Part shown: positions 53,719 to 63,653 of the stretch, piece by piece
Position numbering within the stretch: the stretch's first letter is position 1
Layout of the letters: each line of letters begins with the position of its first letter
Origin: Bin55 sp963664665
GTDB taxonomy: Bacteria; Pseudomonadota; Gammaproteobacteria; Pseudomonadales; Azotimanducaceae
DNA length: 64,000 bases
Reading direction: 5' to 3'
NCBI GenBank assembly: GCA_963664665.2
Contig: CAXXMH010000004.1
Location: 434,001-498,000, forward strand
Notes under the pieces: model-generated
What the model was told of the DNA's origin: nothing
The model's input: the letters and a program-made list of their open reading frames with translations, nothing else
Database searches by the model: none
Made by a program: the position numbers and the translations under genes

Positions 53719-56700
53719 TTGTTACTAACGACGCATCCCTAGCTTTGGTTATGAATGTATCTTGAATGCGCTTATCTGAGAGTTCATAACGCATGTTTTG
53801 CGCGTTGTCGTTGCCTGAACGTTGACCAATGGAATATGGAGGATTAGCGACAATCACCTCTATCGGCAGATCAAGCTGCCTTTCGAGTCGCTCATGATTT
53901 CGTGGCAATACCTCGTTGAGTACACCACCACCGGTCTCAGTGGATTGAAACGTATCTGCTAAGCAGAGGCCGTTAAATGGCTGATACGTGTGCCTGGCGC
54001 TTGTGTGTGGCGCACTCAATAACCGGTCGTGATACGTCGATTCGATATTAACGCCAGCGATGTAATAAGCGAGGGGCACGATTTCGTTGCCGTGAATGTT
54101 TTTCACGTACTTTGTGTGCAGATCTTGATCTGCGACTAAGCCGGTGTCTTTATCGAGCAATCGGGTCAGAAATGTGCCCGTACCTGTGAAAGGGTCAAGG
54201 ACGTTGACGCCAGGACTGCCGACACCAACATCGAACTGTTCTCGCAGTACGTCGTCGACGGAATGCAAAATGAAATCGACCGCTTCGACAGGCGTGTAAA
54301 CAATCCCTAACCTTTGTGTAAGTTTCGTAAATGCGCTTTGAAAGAATTTTTCGTACAGCGTGCGAATTAGTTCCTGCCTACCCAAAGCTGATTTGACCTC
54401 GGCAGCGCGCGTTTGTACCGACCGGTAAAACTCGTCCAACGTCGCACGTTCTTTCTCGAGGTGTTCGACGCCGAGTGCAGCGATTACTCGATCCATTGCT
54501 TGAGAAACCGAATTGCTAGAAGTGAATTCGTCCCCTTGAAAGATCGCGTCAAATACGGGTTTGGTTACTAAATGCTGCGCCAACATCTCAATAGCATCTG
54601 ATTCCGAAACGGAATCGTTTAGATCATCGCGCAGTTCCGCGAGAAATTGATCAAATACGTTCCGCCTACTAGCTTCTTCGACGATCGTCGTCAAGCGAGT
54701 GATATGGTGTCGAGCAATGTCTGCAATATCTCTCGCCCAATCGGTCCAAGTGTTTAAGACGCCACACTTTTCAACCACTTTCGCGTAAATCGCGTTTGCT
54801 AGCGCGAATCCAAGTTCACCATCGCCGGGTATTGGGTGGACCGGTGGTGTCGGCTCCGGCGGCACTCGTATCACGCCCGGCTCTGGGGACGTGCTTTCCC
54901 GAAAATCATCGACTGTCGCTGCGGATCCGAGTCCACCATAGATAACCTTAAGTCTGTCACCTGGCTCTTCACCGAGTTGCATGCCAGCGATCATGCCTTC
55001 GATTCGCTCGTCATGCGAACGCAGGGCGTTGAGCGTCGCCCAAACCACCTTGAATCGCTCGTTGTCATTCAGTGCTTCTTCAGGCGTGACCCCAGCGGGC
55101 ACCGCGATGGGCAAAATCACATAGCCTAGTTTCTTACCTGGCGACTTACGCATAACGCGACCCAGCGCTTGTACTACATCGATCTGGGACTGCCGCGCGT
55201 CGAAAAACAAAATCGCGTCCAATGCAGGCACGTCGACACCTTCGCTGAGACAACGTACGTTAGTAAGCACACGACACTCGTCGTCGCTTTCGTGAGCGTC
55301 GGCCAACCAAGCGAGATGATCCGACCGTGTCTTACCAGGGGTGCTACCGTCCACATGTTCCGTCACGCAGATCAAGTGTCCCTCGTCTGAATCACTCGAG
55401 TCTTCGCTCGTAAGGTACTCAACTATGACATCGTTGAACGTCTTTTTGATGACTTTAGATCGCGCGATTGTGGAACAGAACGCGAGTGCGCGTCGGCAAG
55501 GATCTGGATCAATATCAAAATCCTCTGCGGATTCGCTCTCTTTCATAAGTGCCTTGTAACACCCAACGATCTTGGTGGTGACGTCGAGCGTTAGTTCGTT
55601 TTCTCGGTTTGCAAGTACCTTTTGAATTGATCTGCTGACCTCCTCTTCAGGTACTGTCAGCACGACGACTCTGTAATCTACAAGCAAATCGTTTTGAATG
55701 GCCCACGCGAATCCACGATGGAAAAACAACGGACCAAATTTGGATTCGTCAGCCATCGAGGCCAATTCGATTCCGCCGCGTTCCTCCGCCTTTTTCTGTG
55801 CCCCTTCGCCATAAATCTTGGGTGTAGCGGTCATGTAAAGGCGCTTCTTTCCGCGAATTCGAGATTGGTCGTGAACGATGACGAAATTGGATGCGTCCTT
55901 GTCCCCCTTGATTTGGCCGGTGGTGCGATGTGCTTCGTCGCAAATGATCAAATCGAATTCTGGAAAGTCGTGTTCCTTCTGCGCGGTTTCGATATTGTTG
56001 AGCGACTGATATGTGGCAAACACGACGGTCATGTGATCGGTTGCTGATTCAGATGCACTTTGAGCTAGGGTCGCTCCGTCAGTGGTCGCGGGAATCACTA
56101 GGTCTGACGCATTGACCTGAATTTCGTCCTGCTCGTTTCTTGTAAGACGTTTCTTTCCGTACCTGCCGACCTGTGCATCTGAGCATACCGCGTAGGAACG
56201 GAGCTTCAATGTCGCGTCGTTCGACCACTCAGCCACAGTTTGCGTCATAAGCGCCAATGAGGGCACAAGCACTAGCACATAGCCACCCTTACCGACGATG
56301 GATTCGGCGACGATCAATCCGGTGTACGTCTTGCCGGTTCCGCACGCCATGATCATCTGACCACGGTCGTGTGTCACAAAACCGTTGGTTACAGCATCCA
56401 ATGCGTCACTTTGGTGTTGGCGAGGTTGCTTCTTCTTTCGTGAACGTGGTGCAGGATCTAAGATCGTCGACCAATCGATGGAACTTTGCCGTAACGTTGC
56501 GAGATCAACGCGTTGACCTAGCGGTTCATCATTGTTTAGGCGATCAGCGACCCAAGAGGAAACTTCTCGCTCGGTCGTATCGATCAAAATGCGACGCTTG
56601 AATTTCGCGCCGGTGGCAACTGCGAAAAAACTCGACGTGACACTCTCGTTTAGTTGAACTTTAGGCGCATAGCACTTGGCCTGGATTGCGCAGTAGCCAC

Positions 56701-56923
56701 CTTCTCTTAACGATGCAACTAGATCGATACCATCATCCTTGGCGGGTTCGCCTTGATTCCTCAACCACGTCGTGTACGGCCACACTTTGTCAATGGTTTG
56801 CTGTTGTTGCGCATCGTGTTGAAAGTACTTGCGCGCTAGTTCTTCAAACGTCAGACCCTGAACAGCGACATTTGCTGATTGCTCGCGTATGTCGTGGATG
56901 ATTGAATCAATCGAAATTGACAT
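53719..56923 (-). pseudogene. Type ISP restriction-modification enzyme, N-terminal fragment (interrupted)
   Basis: About 1068 original residues, then 12 codons read from the inserted element to a stop at 53681. Domains in order: Mrr-like nuclease with D64-G-I-D67 and Q81-A-K83; SF2 translocase with Walker A GTGKT (195-199), DEAH (329-332), YMTATPK and QALGRVMRKS; then an N6-adenine methyltransferase with DPFTGTGTF (from D910) and NPPY (1027-1030). This single-chain order is that of LlaGI and LlaBIII, which move along DNA and cut after head-on collision. The restored enzyme would have about 1657 residues. Confidence 0.9.
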
Positions 56924-57110
56924 AGCTTCGTCCTATCTACATCTGTGAACTGAATTTCTGAAGAACGATTTATTCGTTGGTTCTAGACAAATTGACTCTT
57001 TCGGTTATTGCATCGGACGGCAAAAAAGAACTGAGTCTTGTGCCTCAATGTCTCGTTCTGTACGTGTATTCTGGCTTCCAACCTAACCGCAAGTGCACTT
57101 CGTCTGCTTG

Positions 57111-57458
57111 TCACGGGGAATCCCAATGTAAATCGCACTGAATTCCTAAATCACTGAAGGTTTTACTTGTGCTATTTCGAGTCGCTATGTCGATTGCGGT
57201 ACGACTGGTTTCGTCTAAATGTTCTACCGGGCGGTTGAAGCTTGTATTTTGACTGCGCGCGGCTGCACATACGAAGTCTATATCTCGGCCAGCTTGAGTC
57301 ATCCCTACGATAAATCCTGCTTGCATACCCCTGCCATAGCCAAAGTTTGTGGATTCAGTTATCTGCAATATGTGATCCAAGAAATCGTCATGAGTGAGCG
57401 CAGTACTCGCACCGCCGATCAACATTCCGGCAATAAAGATCTTTATCGTTCTCACCAT
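57111..57458 (-). CDS. Small secreted protein, function unknown
   Basis: 115 residues. Signal peptide MVRTIKIFIAGMLIGGASTA with likely cleavage near residue 20-22, then FGYGRGMQAGFIVGMTQAG and two Cys (in DFVCAA and GIQCDL) that could form a disulfide in the periplasm. The Gly-rich stretch recalls small periplasmic immunity or stress proteins, but I cannot place it in a family. It lies 187 bp beyond the Type ISP gene start side, same strand. Confidence 0.5.
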   Translation of the reverse strand: MVRTIKIFIAGMLIGGASTALTHDDFLDHILQITESTNFGYGRGMQAGFIVGMTQAGRDIDFVCAAARSQNTSFNRPVEHLDETSRTAIDIATRNSTSKTFSDLGIQCDLHWDSP

Positions 57459-57617
57459 AGCTCAATAGACTCTTTTGTTCCTGATGTGATTGATTTATAT
57501 CAGTCAATCTAGCGCGAGCGATCCGCTCGCCATGAGATACACAGAGAAACCAAGCCCTATCTCGATCTAGTAATACGCTGTTGAACTCGACGCGAATGGT
57601 CTCGCTAGTTAGTGACT

Positions 57618-58841
57618 TTAACGAGGCGGTCGATTCACGATAATTCCTTCGTCGTAAAGTGCGCGAACACCATCAGGTTCGTAGTCAAGCCACTCAGTAA
57701 GCACTTCTTCATTGTGCTCGCCTAGTTTGGGGCATGGTTCCCAGTCTTCACTCGAAATTCCGTCCATCTTAACGGGGTTGCCTGGCATGGGCGTCCCTTT
57801 CTCAAGTGGCACGAAAAATCCTCGGGAAACAGTTTGTGGATTGGTGAGCATGCTTGCGGTGTCTAACACCTTGCCGGCAGGAATGTTCGCGTCGCGCAGT
57901 GAGTTAACGACTGACTCGTGTGGCTGGGTGCACGACCAATTCGCGATAGCTGCGTCTAAGACATCCTGCTTCGCTAAGCGATCTTCTAAATTCCAATTAC
58001 GATCTACAGGCAAGTCGCCGACGTCACACAACGATTGATACTCACTATCACTGCGACAGCCAATCGCTACCCAGTCATCCTCCCCGTCACATCGATAGAT
58101 GCCATGCGGTGCGAGTTCGGGATGTCGATTACCGATTCGCTCAGGTTCGTGTCCGAGTTGTGTATCGATGAGCCAAGGTCCGGCATAGGACGTTGCTGAT
58201 TCGTGGAGCGACATCTCAACTAATTGGCCTTCGCCAGTCTGTTCTCGCAACCGCAACGCAGTGACCACAGCAGCGGTCGCGTTGACTGCAGAAGTCGGGT
58301 CAGGCATCGCCATCGCGGTGGCTCGTGGCTCGTCAGCGCTGTACCCCATGACCGAAGTGAGTCCCGACATTGGCTCCACGGTCGGGCCAAATGCGACGCG
58401 TTCACTGTATGGACCCGACAAGCCGTAGCCAGGCATCGCCACATGAATGATTTGCGGATTGACTTGCTTGAGATGTTCGTAGTCGAGAAGTAAACCCGCC
58501 ATCGCCCGTGCGGAGAAGTTTTCGATGACCACATCACAAACTGCAACGAGCTCGAGAAATGCCGATCTTCCAGTTTCTGTCTTAAGGTTGAGCGCGAGAC
58601 TCTTCTTATTTCGCATCAGCTTGACGAACACGGCATTCACATTCCACGGCTCGTCGCCCGGCACGCCACCTATGAAACCGCCTAGCGGCACGGTCGGGTA
58701 TACCTGTGGTCCACGACCCATGGGTGGTTCAACCTTGAGGATCTGAGCACCAAGATCACTCAAAATTCGAGTCGCGAGCGGACCGGCCCATACATGTGTG
58801 AGGTCGAGAATCCGTACGTTTTCAAGCGGTCCTCTAGCCAT
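57618..58841 (-). CDS. Family III CoA-transferase (CaiB/BaiF), first type
   Basis: 407 residues from the ATG at 58841, which overlaps the upstream stop by 8 bp (ATGGCTAG); the frame is open further but family similarity starts at NVRILDLTHVWAGP. The catalytic Asp is D181 in MPDPTSAVNA. ILKVEPPMGRG and KKSLALNLKTETGR are family signatures. It moves CoA between carboxylic acids, activating a substrate without ATP. Confidence 0.9.
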   Translation of the reverse strand: MARGPLENVRILDLTHVWAGPLATRILSDLGAQILKVEPPMGRGPQVYPTVPLGGFIGGVPGDEPWNVNAVFVKLMRNKKSLALNLKTETGRSAFLELVAVCDVVIENFSARAMAGLLLDYEHLKQVNPQIIHVAMPGYGLSGPYSERVAFGPTVEPMSGLTSVMGYSADEPRATAMAMPDPTSAVNATAAVVTALRLREQTGEGQLVEMSLHESATSYAGPWLIDTQLGHEPERIGNRHPELAPHGIYRCDGEDDWVAIGCRSDSEYQSLCDVGDLPVDRNWNLEDRLAKQDVLDAAIANWSCTQPHESVVNSLRDANIPAGKVLDTASMLTNPQTVSRGFFVPLEKGTPMPGNPVKMDGISSEDWEPCPKLGEHNEEVLTEWLDYEPDGVRALYDEGIIVNRPPR

Positions 58842-59895
58842 CCATCGCGTCCTCGGGTTCGTGTAGTGCCAACATATCGCGCTTGATAGCCGGCATGACA
58901 AATGGAGGTCGGGGTGATAAAACCGAATCGCCATCGTTGTAGTTGATTCGTTGCCACATGTCGCGTTCATTGAGATGGGCGTCGTTTAGAACCTCAGGGA
59001 ACGAGAGAACAGCCCCTATTGGAATGCGTGCTACTTCGGCACGCTGTTGGATTTCGCTCCGAGTCCATTGAATAAACACGTCAGCGATGATCTCATGTAA
59101 CGCGTCCCGATTCTTCATGCGAAGATCGTTGGTGAGGAAGCGCGGATCAAGGGTCAGTTCTGGCAAATCTAAACAGGTGGTGAATGGATCCCAGAATCCT
59201 GGCACGATGTTGATATAGACCCACCCATCTTTACAGCGAAAGAGCGTAGTGGGAACGACTGACCAGAAATCGTTACCGTGGCGCGAGCGCACTGTTTGCG
59301 CGCAAGTCCACATCACCGTCGTGAACTGGCTAAGTGACATGATCACTTCGAGCATACCGATGTCGATCGTGTCTTTGTGTCTCCTGAGTAGACATGAACT
59401 TGCAGCCGTGTACGCGTAGCCGCCGCTCTGAAAATCAACGTAATGACCGGGTAGCGTCAAAGGTGCGCGGTCCGGATCCCCCATGAGGTTGGTGTACCCA
59501 CCCAATGCCAGGATGGTGGCATTTGTAGCCGCACGGTTACGATCGGGTCCGGTCATGCCAAACGGTGTGATCGCAACCTTGATGGGTGTTTGCCAGCTTT
59601 CGAAACCTATGGCCAAGACCTCGTCAGCAGACTCACCGTCCACGAGAACGACGTCTGCCTTGTTCGCAAGATTTGCAATGAGCTCGCGATCGAAAGTGCG
59701 TACGCGCCGTTTGTCGTGGTGAAGGAATAGATCCATCGCTCGGGATGAAACCCAGGATGCCTTTGGGTGTTCTGGCTCGATGCGGACGACGTCGCAGCCA
59801 GAATGAGCGAATAGTTTGCCAGCGTAACCAGCTGCGTAGCTGCCAATCTCTAGGACACGGGTTGACTTATCTCCGCTAAACATTTGGCTTGTCAT
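58834..59895 (-). CDS. Family III CoA-transferase (CaiB/BaiF), second type
   Basis: 353 residues, clearly shorter than its neighbour. RVLEIGSYAAGYAGKLFAHSGCDVVRIE and KRRVRTFD are degenerate versions of the family motifs, and the probable catalytic Asp is D154 in HYVDFQSGG. The adjacent longer paralogue suggests a heteromeric enzyme or two steps of one pathway. The start overlaps the crotonase stop by 20 bp; an ATG four codons later would overlap by 8. Confidence 0.85.
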   Translation of the reverse strand: MTSQMFSGDKSTRVLEIGSYAAGYAGKLFAHSGCDVVRIEPEHPKASWVSSRAMDLFLHHDKRRVRTFDRELIANLANKADVVLVDGESADEVLAIGFESWQTPIKVAITPFGMTGPDRNRAATNATILALGGYTNLMGDPDRAPLTLPGHYVDFQSGGYAYTAASSCLLRRHKDTIDIGMLEVIMSLSQFTTVMWTCAQTVRSRHGNDFWSVVPTTLFRCKDGWVYINIVPGFWDPFTTCLDLPELTLDPRFLTNDLRMKNRDALHEIIADVFIQWTRSEIQQRAEVARIPIGAVLSFPEVLNDAHLNERDMWQRINYNDGDSVLSPRPPFVMPAIKRDMLALHEPEDAMDG

Positions 59896-60880
59896 CTATT
59901 TCGTCAATGAGTTGCCATTTGAGTGCTGTACTAGCGTTGATACGGTCGCCTGTAAGTGCCATGTAGTTGAATCGGGATCTCCCGATTCGTTTCAACATGC
60001 TCGCTGTTCCACCAGCGCCAGGGATGAGTCCGAAGCGTACTTCAGGCAGCTGGAAGAAAGCATCTGATCGAGCCGTGACGTAACTGGCGAATGCGGGAAG
60101 CTCGATCCCGGCGCCGACACAAGCACCATGTACGATGACTTTTATTTTTTTGCTTAGGAGATGCATCAGGACAGCGGGACTTCTCGTTTGTCTTGACACG
60201 TGAGCGATACCCGCGTCACGCGCAGAGCCGAATTCAGTCAGATCTCCTCCAGCACTGAAACTAGGACCATTTGCGCGGATGGTAATGTGCGAGATTGTGT
60301 CGTCCTCAAACGCATACTGTAGATGTTCCGCTAGTGCGTCTCTCATCGCAGTCGACCAGGCGTTGCGATTTGCTGGGCGGTTCAACGTCAGAGTCAGTTC
60401 GTTCCCTGACCGGTCGATGAGGATCGCTGGATCTGCGAACTGCTTGACATTCGTAGGTTTGTCGGTTGCAAGCCAATCCTCAAACTGTGCGCTATGCTGT
60501 AACGATGAGTATGCAAGTGACTCAGCGCAAAGACCATCGGAGATCGAACTCCGTGCGTTGACGCGCGTCAACCCTACGAGGGTTGCTGCAGCAATCGGAC
60601 TGCGTTCTATTCCTTCGGTCAACAGTGCTAAGGATTGATCGCTCTCGACGCAAACATCGATTAGATCTGAGCTGCTTCGAGCGTTTGTCGATAGGACAGG
60701 GCATGGTGGTTTTAGCGGTGTTGTTTCGTTCAATTCGCCCGTGACGAGTACGCCGCATACACCTGCTACTGGACTGAGCTCTTCGCATGCCGCGGCAGAT
60801 CCTAATTTCAGCAGTAATTCCTGCTTCGTTAGCGTAAGGAGATTCAGATCGACAAAAGGTTGACGTGGAAGATGGTGCAT
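59876..60880 (-). CDS. Enoyl-CoA hydratase/isomerase family protein with degenerate N-terminal half
   Basis: 334 residues. The C-terminal 190 residues are a crotonase domain: FSAGGDLTEFG (oxyanion hole), GACVGAGIELPAFA and QLPEVRFGLIPGAGGT with both catalytic Glu. The first 145 residues include SPIAAATLVGLTRV...GLCAESLAYSSLQ, a pattern known from long actinobacterial crotonases and perhaps a decayed second crotonase-like lobe. First gene of the three-gene CoA operon; it would hydrate or isomerise the acyl-CoA made by the transferases. Confidence 0.82.
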   Translation of the reverse strand: MHHLPRQPFVDLNLLTLTKQELLLKLGSAAACEELSPVAGVCGVLVTGELNETTPLKPPCPVLSTNARSSSDLIDVCVESDQSLALLTEGIERSPIAAATLVGLTRVNARSSISDGLCAESLAYSSLQHSAQFEDWLATDKPTNVKQFADPAILIDRSGNELTLTLNRPANRNAWSTAMRDALAEHLQYAFEDDTISHITIRANGPSFSAGGDLTEFGSARDAGIAHVSRQTRSPAVLMHLLSKKIKVIVHGACVGAGIELPAFASYVTARSDAFFQLPEVRFGLIPGAGGTASMLKRIGRSRFNYMALTGDRINASTALKWQLIDEIDDKPNV

Positions 60881-61043
60881 TATTGTTAGTTTGCTTTAGA
60901 CTGAAGTAGCCATTGACAAACTCTTGATACTCACCACGGTAGTGGCGTGACAGATGCGGGAGCCAAAAACGGTTTTGAGAAGCAAATGTGCCAATCCTAT
61001 CTAGCTAGGCGATCGACAAAAATCAGTATAATTGATTGATTTC

Positions 61044-61081
61044 CAATATTTAACCCAAAATATTGATTGAAAATGTATAAT
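61044..61081 (+). promoter_or_regulatory. Palindromic operator and -10 box upstream of the 61119 gene
   Basis: A perfect inverted repeat CAATATTT-6-AAATATTG (61044-61065) lies ten bases before TATAAT (61076-61081), in a strongly AT-rich stretch that also repeats ATTGATTG. No good -35 is seen, which fits an activator- or repressor-controlled promoter. Transcription would start near 61088. Confidence 0.45.
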
Positions 61082-61118
61082 TCGCACAGTATTTTGATTG
61101 CTGTCGAGATTCCTGACT

Positions 61119-61469
61119 ATGTATCACACCCACGAAGAAACTGCCATTCTCATCGCGCTATTGCTGAAACGCTTTGGAAAGACCAGGGCGCGAGTTAGTC
61201 GGCGTATCGTAAAGAGAGTCGCTGGTCGAGAGCAGCTTCGAGTTCGTTTCTTGACGATGCTCGAAATTTCACTTGAAGATTTCGGATGGAGAATGTTTGA
61301 ACTTGAATCGGGTGGATTCGGTTTTGTTGCTATGAGAGCGCTCGAAGGTGCCGAACGTGTTAATGCAAAGGATCTGTTTCGGCTCGAAGAAAGACGTGCA
61401 ATCGATGATAAGGAGGTGGATTGGGATATGACTAAAAAAGAACTCCACGACGAAGGCTATGAGGAGTGA
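61119..61469 (+). CDS. Small protein of unknown function
   Basis: 116 residues from the ATG at 61119 (a TTG seven codons upstream is in frame). It is rich in charged residues: HEETAILIALLLKRFGK, ARVSRRIVKRVAGREQLRVRF, FGWRMFELESGGFGFVAM and an acidic tail. The pattern of helix, basic helix-turn-helix-like segment and C-terminal strands suggests a DNA-binding or restriction-associated protein. I recall similar unnamed proteins near restriction-modification genes, but cannot name the family. It has its own palindromic promoter region. Confidence 0.55.
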   Translation: MYHTHEETAILIALLLKRFGKTRARVSRRIVKRVAGREQLRVRFLTMLEISLEDFGWRMFELESGGFGFVAMRALEGAERVNAKDLFRLEERRAIDDKEVDWDMTKKELHDEGYEE

Positions 61470-61647
61470 GTTCCCCAAGCTGCTCTCCGGTCTATACCGC
61501 CCAAGCAAAAACTAATGACCTGTACAGTCATGCGCGGAAGTCAACTGACTGTGATTTTGCGCGGATTATTCGATGCAGATCTAAATCCGGCGGAATTGAT
61601 CAGTGTAGCTGTTAAGTAGAAATCAAGCCATTTAGAGGAGTGTATTG

Positions 61648-62073
61648 ATGACATACCAAACTTACGACTTGGAATTCGAAGGGTATTGGAGAGAATCGAA
61701 TTGGAGCGGACTACCGACGGAATCGGGTATTTACTGCATCTATGCGGGAACACACAATCGTGAGACTGGCACAGTTTCGCTTAGATGCGTGTTGTACATC
61801 GGCGAATCTAATAACGTGCGTTTACGTGTGCCCGAAGATCCGGCAAATCGAAGAGATGAGTGGGCAAAAAAACTGAAAGAGGGTGAGCAGCTTTACGCTA
61901 GTTGTGCCAAGATTTCCCCTTCTGGCGCGCGCAAAAGAGCTGAGGCAGCTATGATTTTCCATCACAAACCGCCGTGTAACACTGAGTACAAAAATAACTT
62001 TCCGTTCGACCGAACAACGGTAAAGACGAGTGGTCAAAATCTACATTTAAGTGATTTGTTTACGGTGGGGTAA
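61648..62073 (+). CDS. Stand-alone GIY-YIG superfamily protein
   Basis: 141 residues from the ATG at 61648, preceded by AGAGGAG. G27-I-Y29 and Y50-I-G52-E-S are the two signature strands; R58 or R60 is the catalytic Arg, and E99 with N111 (AEAAMIFHHKPPCN) sits where the metal-binding Glu is expected. There is no DNA-binding domain beyond the catalytic fold. It is probably a small nuclease with a role in repair, restriction or a mobile element; the substrate is unknown. Confidence 0.8.
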   Translation: MTYQTYDLEFEGYWRESNWSGLPTESGIYCIYAGTHNRETGTVSLRCVLYIGESNNVRLRVPEDPANRRDEWAKKLKEGEQLYASCAKISPSGARKRAEAAMIFHHKPPCNTEYKNNFPFDRTTVKTSGQNLHLSDLFTVG

Positions 62074-62413
62074 AGGTCTCTTAGTTGCCTCTACCGAATA
62101 GTAGCTGGATTGAACTTTCTCCAAACGTTTATCGTTGCGGTTGAAGTAAAACGAAAGCTAACGCATGATCGATCGGTCGAAACTTTTGTGAGGTACCGAG
62201 TCTCAAGGTGTGTAGACCGCGGTACAAACCTGATCACTTTTACTGATTGGTAGCACTCCGTGCGTTAACTGATGCAATCATCCCTGTTTATTGGCGTTCT
62301 TCAAAAGATCATCAGTAAACGGTTTACTTTTAGTTGACAATGTTTCATGCGAATCGCCTTCAAAATATTCAAAGGAGCTGAACCGAAAAACGACGACGGT
62401 CGAAAGACGGTGT
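62074..62413. other. 340-bp gap between the GIY-YIG gene and IS copy B
   Basis: No gene, hairpin or repeat that I can support. The sequence is moderately AT-rich. Confidence 0.5.
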
Positions 62414-62466
62414 GGGTATGCGCACGTTTAGGGGGACAGTTTATTTGCAGAATTTAGCTTAGGAGC

Positions 62467-62772
62467 ATGCAAATGACTGAACCACGAAAGAAAGGACGCC
62501 AAGGCCGTCGCTACAGCGACGAATTCAAGCGTGAAGCGGTGCAGCTACTGACGAGTACACCGGCAACTGCGGCGGAAGTCAGTGCCCAGTTAGGCGTCAG
62601 CGTTGGCACGCTGTGGCGGTGGCAGAAGACCTTGACGGCAGCGTCAACGTCGGATGAGCGACCCACGTATGAGGAGTTAGCGAAGGAAGTGGGACGCCTT
62701 AAAGTCGAGAATGACTTTTTAAAAAAGGCCTCGAGCTACTTCGCCTCGCGCCAACCGACCGGTATCAGGTGA
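62467..62772 (+). CDS. IS3-family OrfA (copy B)
   Basis: 101 residues, helix-turn-helix plus zipper-like tail as in copy A. OrfA alone usually regulates transposition; the OrfAB fusion made by frameshifting is the transposase. Confidence 0.92.
   Translation: MQMTEPRKKGRQGRRYSDEFKREAVQLLTSTPATAAEVSAQLGVSVGTLWRWQKTLTAASTSDERPTYEELAKEVGRLKVENDFLKKASSYFASRQPTGIR
62721..62727 (+). promoter_or_regulatory. Slippery heptamer for -1 frameshift (OrfA to OrfAB)
   Basis: AAAAAAG near the end of orfA. A -1 slip here changes the reading from F-L-K-K-A-S-S to F-L-K-K-G-L-E-L-L and continues without a stop into OrfB, the standard IS3-family arrangement. Confidence 0.8.
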
Positions 62773-63653
62773 TCGCAGCGCTCGACGACACCTATCCGGT
62801 AGCCTACATGTGCGATCGCCTCGCCGTGACGCGGAGCAAGTACTACGCCTGGCGCCAACGCGGAGGTGCGTCCACGCGGGCGCTCGAGGATCGCCGCTTG
62901 CGCACCCTGATACGCGTGATCCATGCCGAATGGGGTGGCATCTTCGGGTATCGGCGCATGCGTGAGATCCTGCGGACGCAACATGGCGAATGGCTCGGCG
63001 CGCGGCGGGTCCGACGGTTGATGGGCGAAGCCTCGCTGTGGGGTGTGCCCGTCAAGAAACGCCGTCATCGGAAGACGCGCATGACGGATGAGGTCGTCGC
63101 CGACCTCGTGCAACGCGACTTCGCGGCCGCGCAGCCGAACACGATCTGGGTGTCGGACTTGACCGAGATTCGAACGGCGGAAGGCAAGTTGTATCTCTGC
63201 ATCATCAAAGATCTCTACGACGGGGTGGTCGTCGCGTGGCGTATGGGTCTGCGCCAAACCGCCGAGCTGGTGACCGCGACGGTCGACCGGGCGGTGGCGT
63301 CACGTCTCGACGGTGAACGTCCGATCCTGCATTCCGATCACGGCAGCCAATACACCAGTGAGGCGTATCGAGACTGTCTCGAGCACCATGGCTTGACGAT
63401 CAGCATGGGTCGAGTCCGAACGTGTGCAGATAACGCATCCGCTGAAACCGTGTTCTCGCAGTTGAAACGCGAAATGGTGTATCGCAGTCGCCTTCGAACA
63501 CGCCAGGAAGCCATCGAAAAGATCGATCGCTACTTCCTGAAGATATATAACCCGTTGCGACGGATTTCATTAAACCGACACGAGCTGGAGCAACTTGCCA
63601 GGCTCGATGACGAGGAGCAAGGCTATGAAAATGGCTTCGACTCTCTTACTTAA
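62769..63653 (+). CDS. IS3-family OrfB transposase (copy B, intact)
   Basis: 294 residues. HTH_21-type part (FGYRRMREIL) then the rve integrase core with D in VSDLTEI, D in HSDHGSQYTS and E in ASAETVFSQLK, and the full C-terminus (RRISLNRHELEQLARLDDEEQG). It is normally made as an OrfAB fusion; the nominal GTG start overlaps orfA by 4 bp. Confidence 0.93.
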   Translation: MIAALDDTYPVAYMCDRLAVTRSKYYAWRQRGGASTRALEDRRLRTLIRVIHAEWGGIFGYRRMREILRTQHGEWLGARRVRRLMGEASLWGVPVKKRRHRKTRMTDEVVADLVQRDFAAAQPNTIWVSDLTEIRTAEGKLYLCIIKDLYDGVVVAWRMGLRQTAELVTATVDRAVASRLDGERPILHSDHGSQYTSEAYRDCLEHHGLTISMGRVRTCADNASAETVFSQLKREMVYRSRLRTRQEAIEKIDRYFLKIYNPLRRISLNRHELEQLARLDDEEQGYENGFDSLT

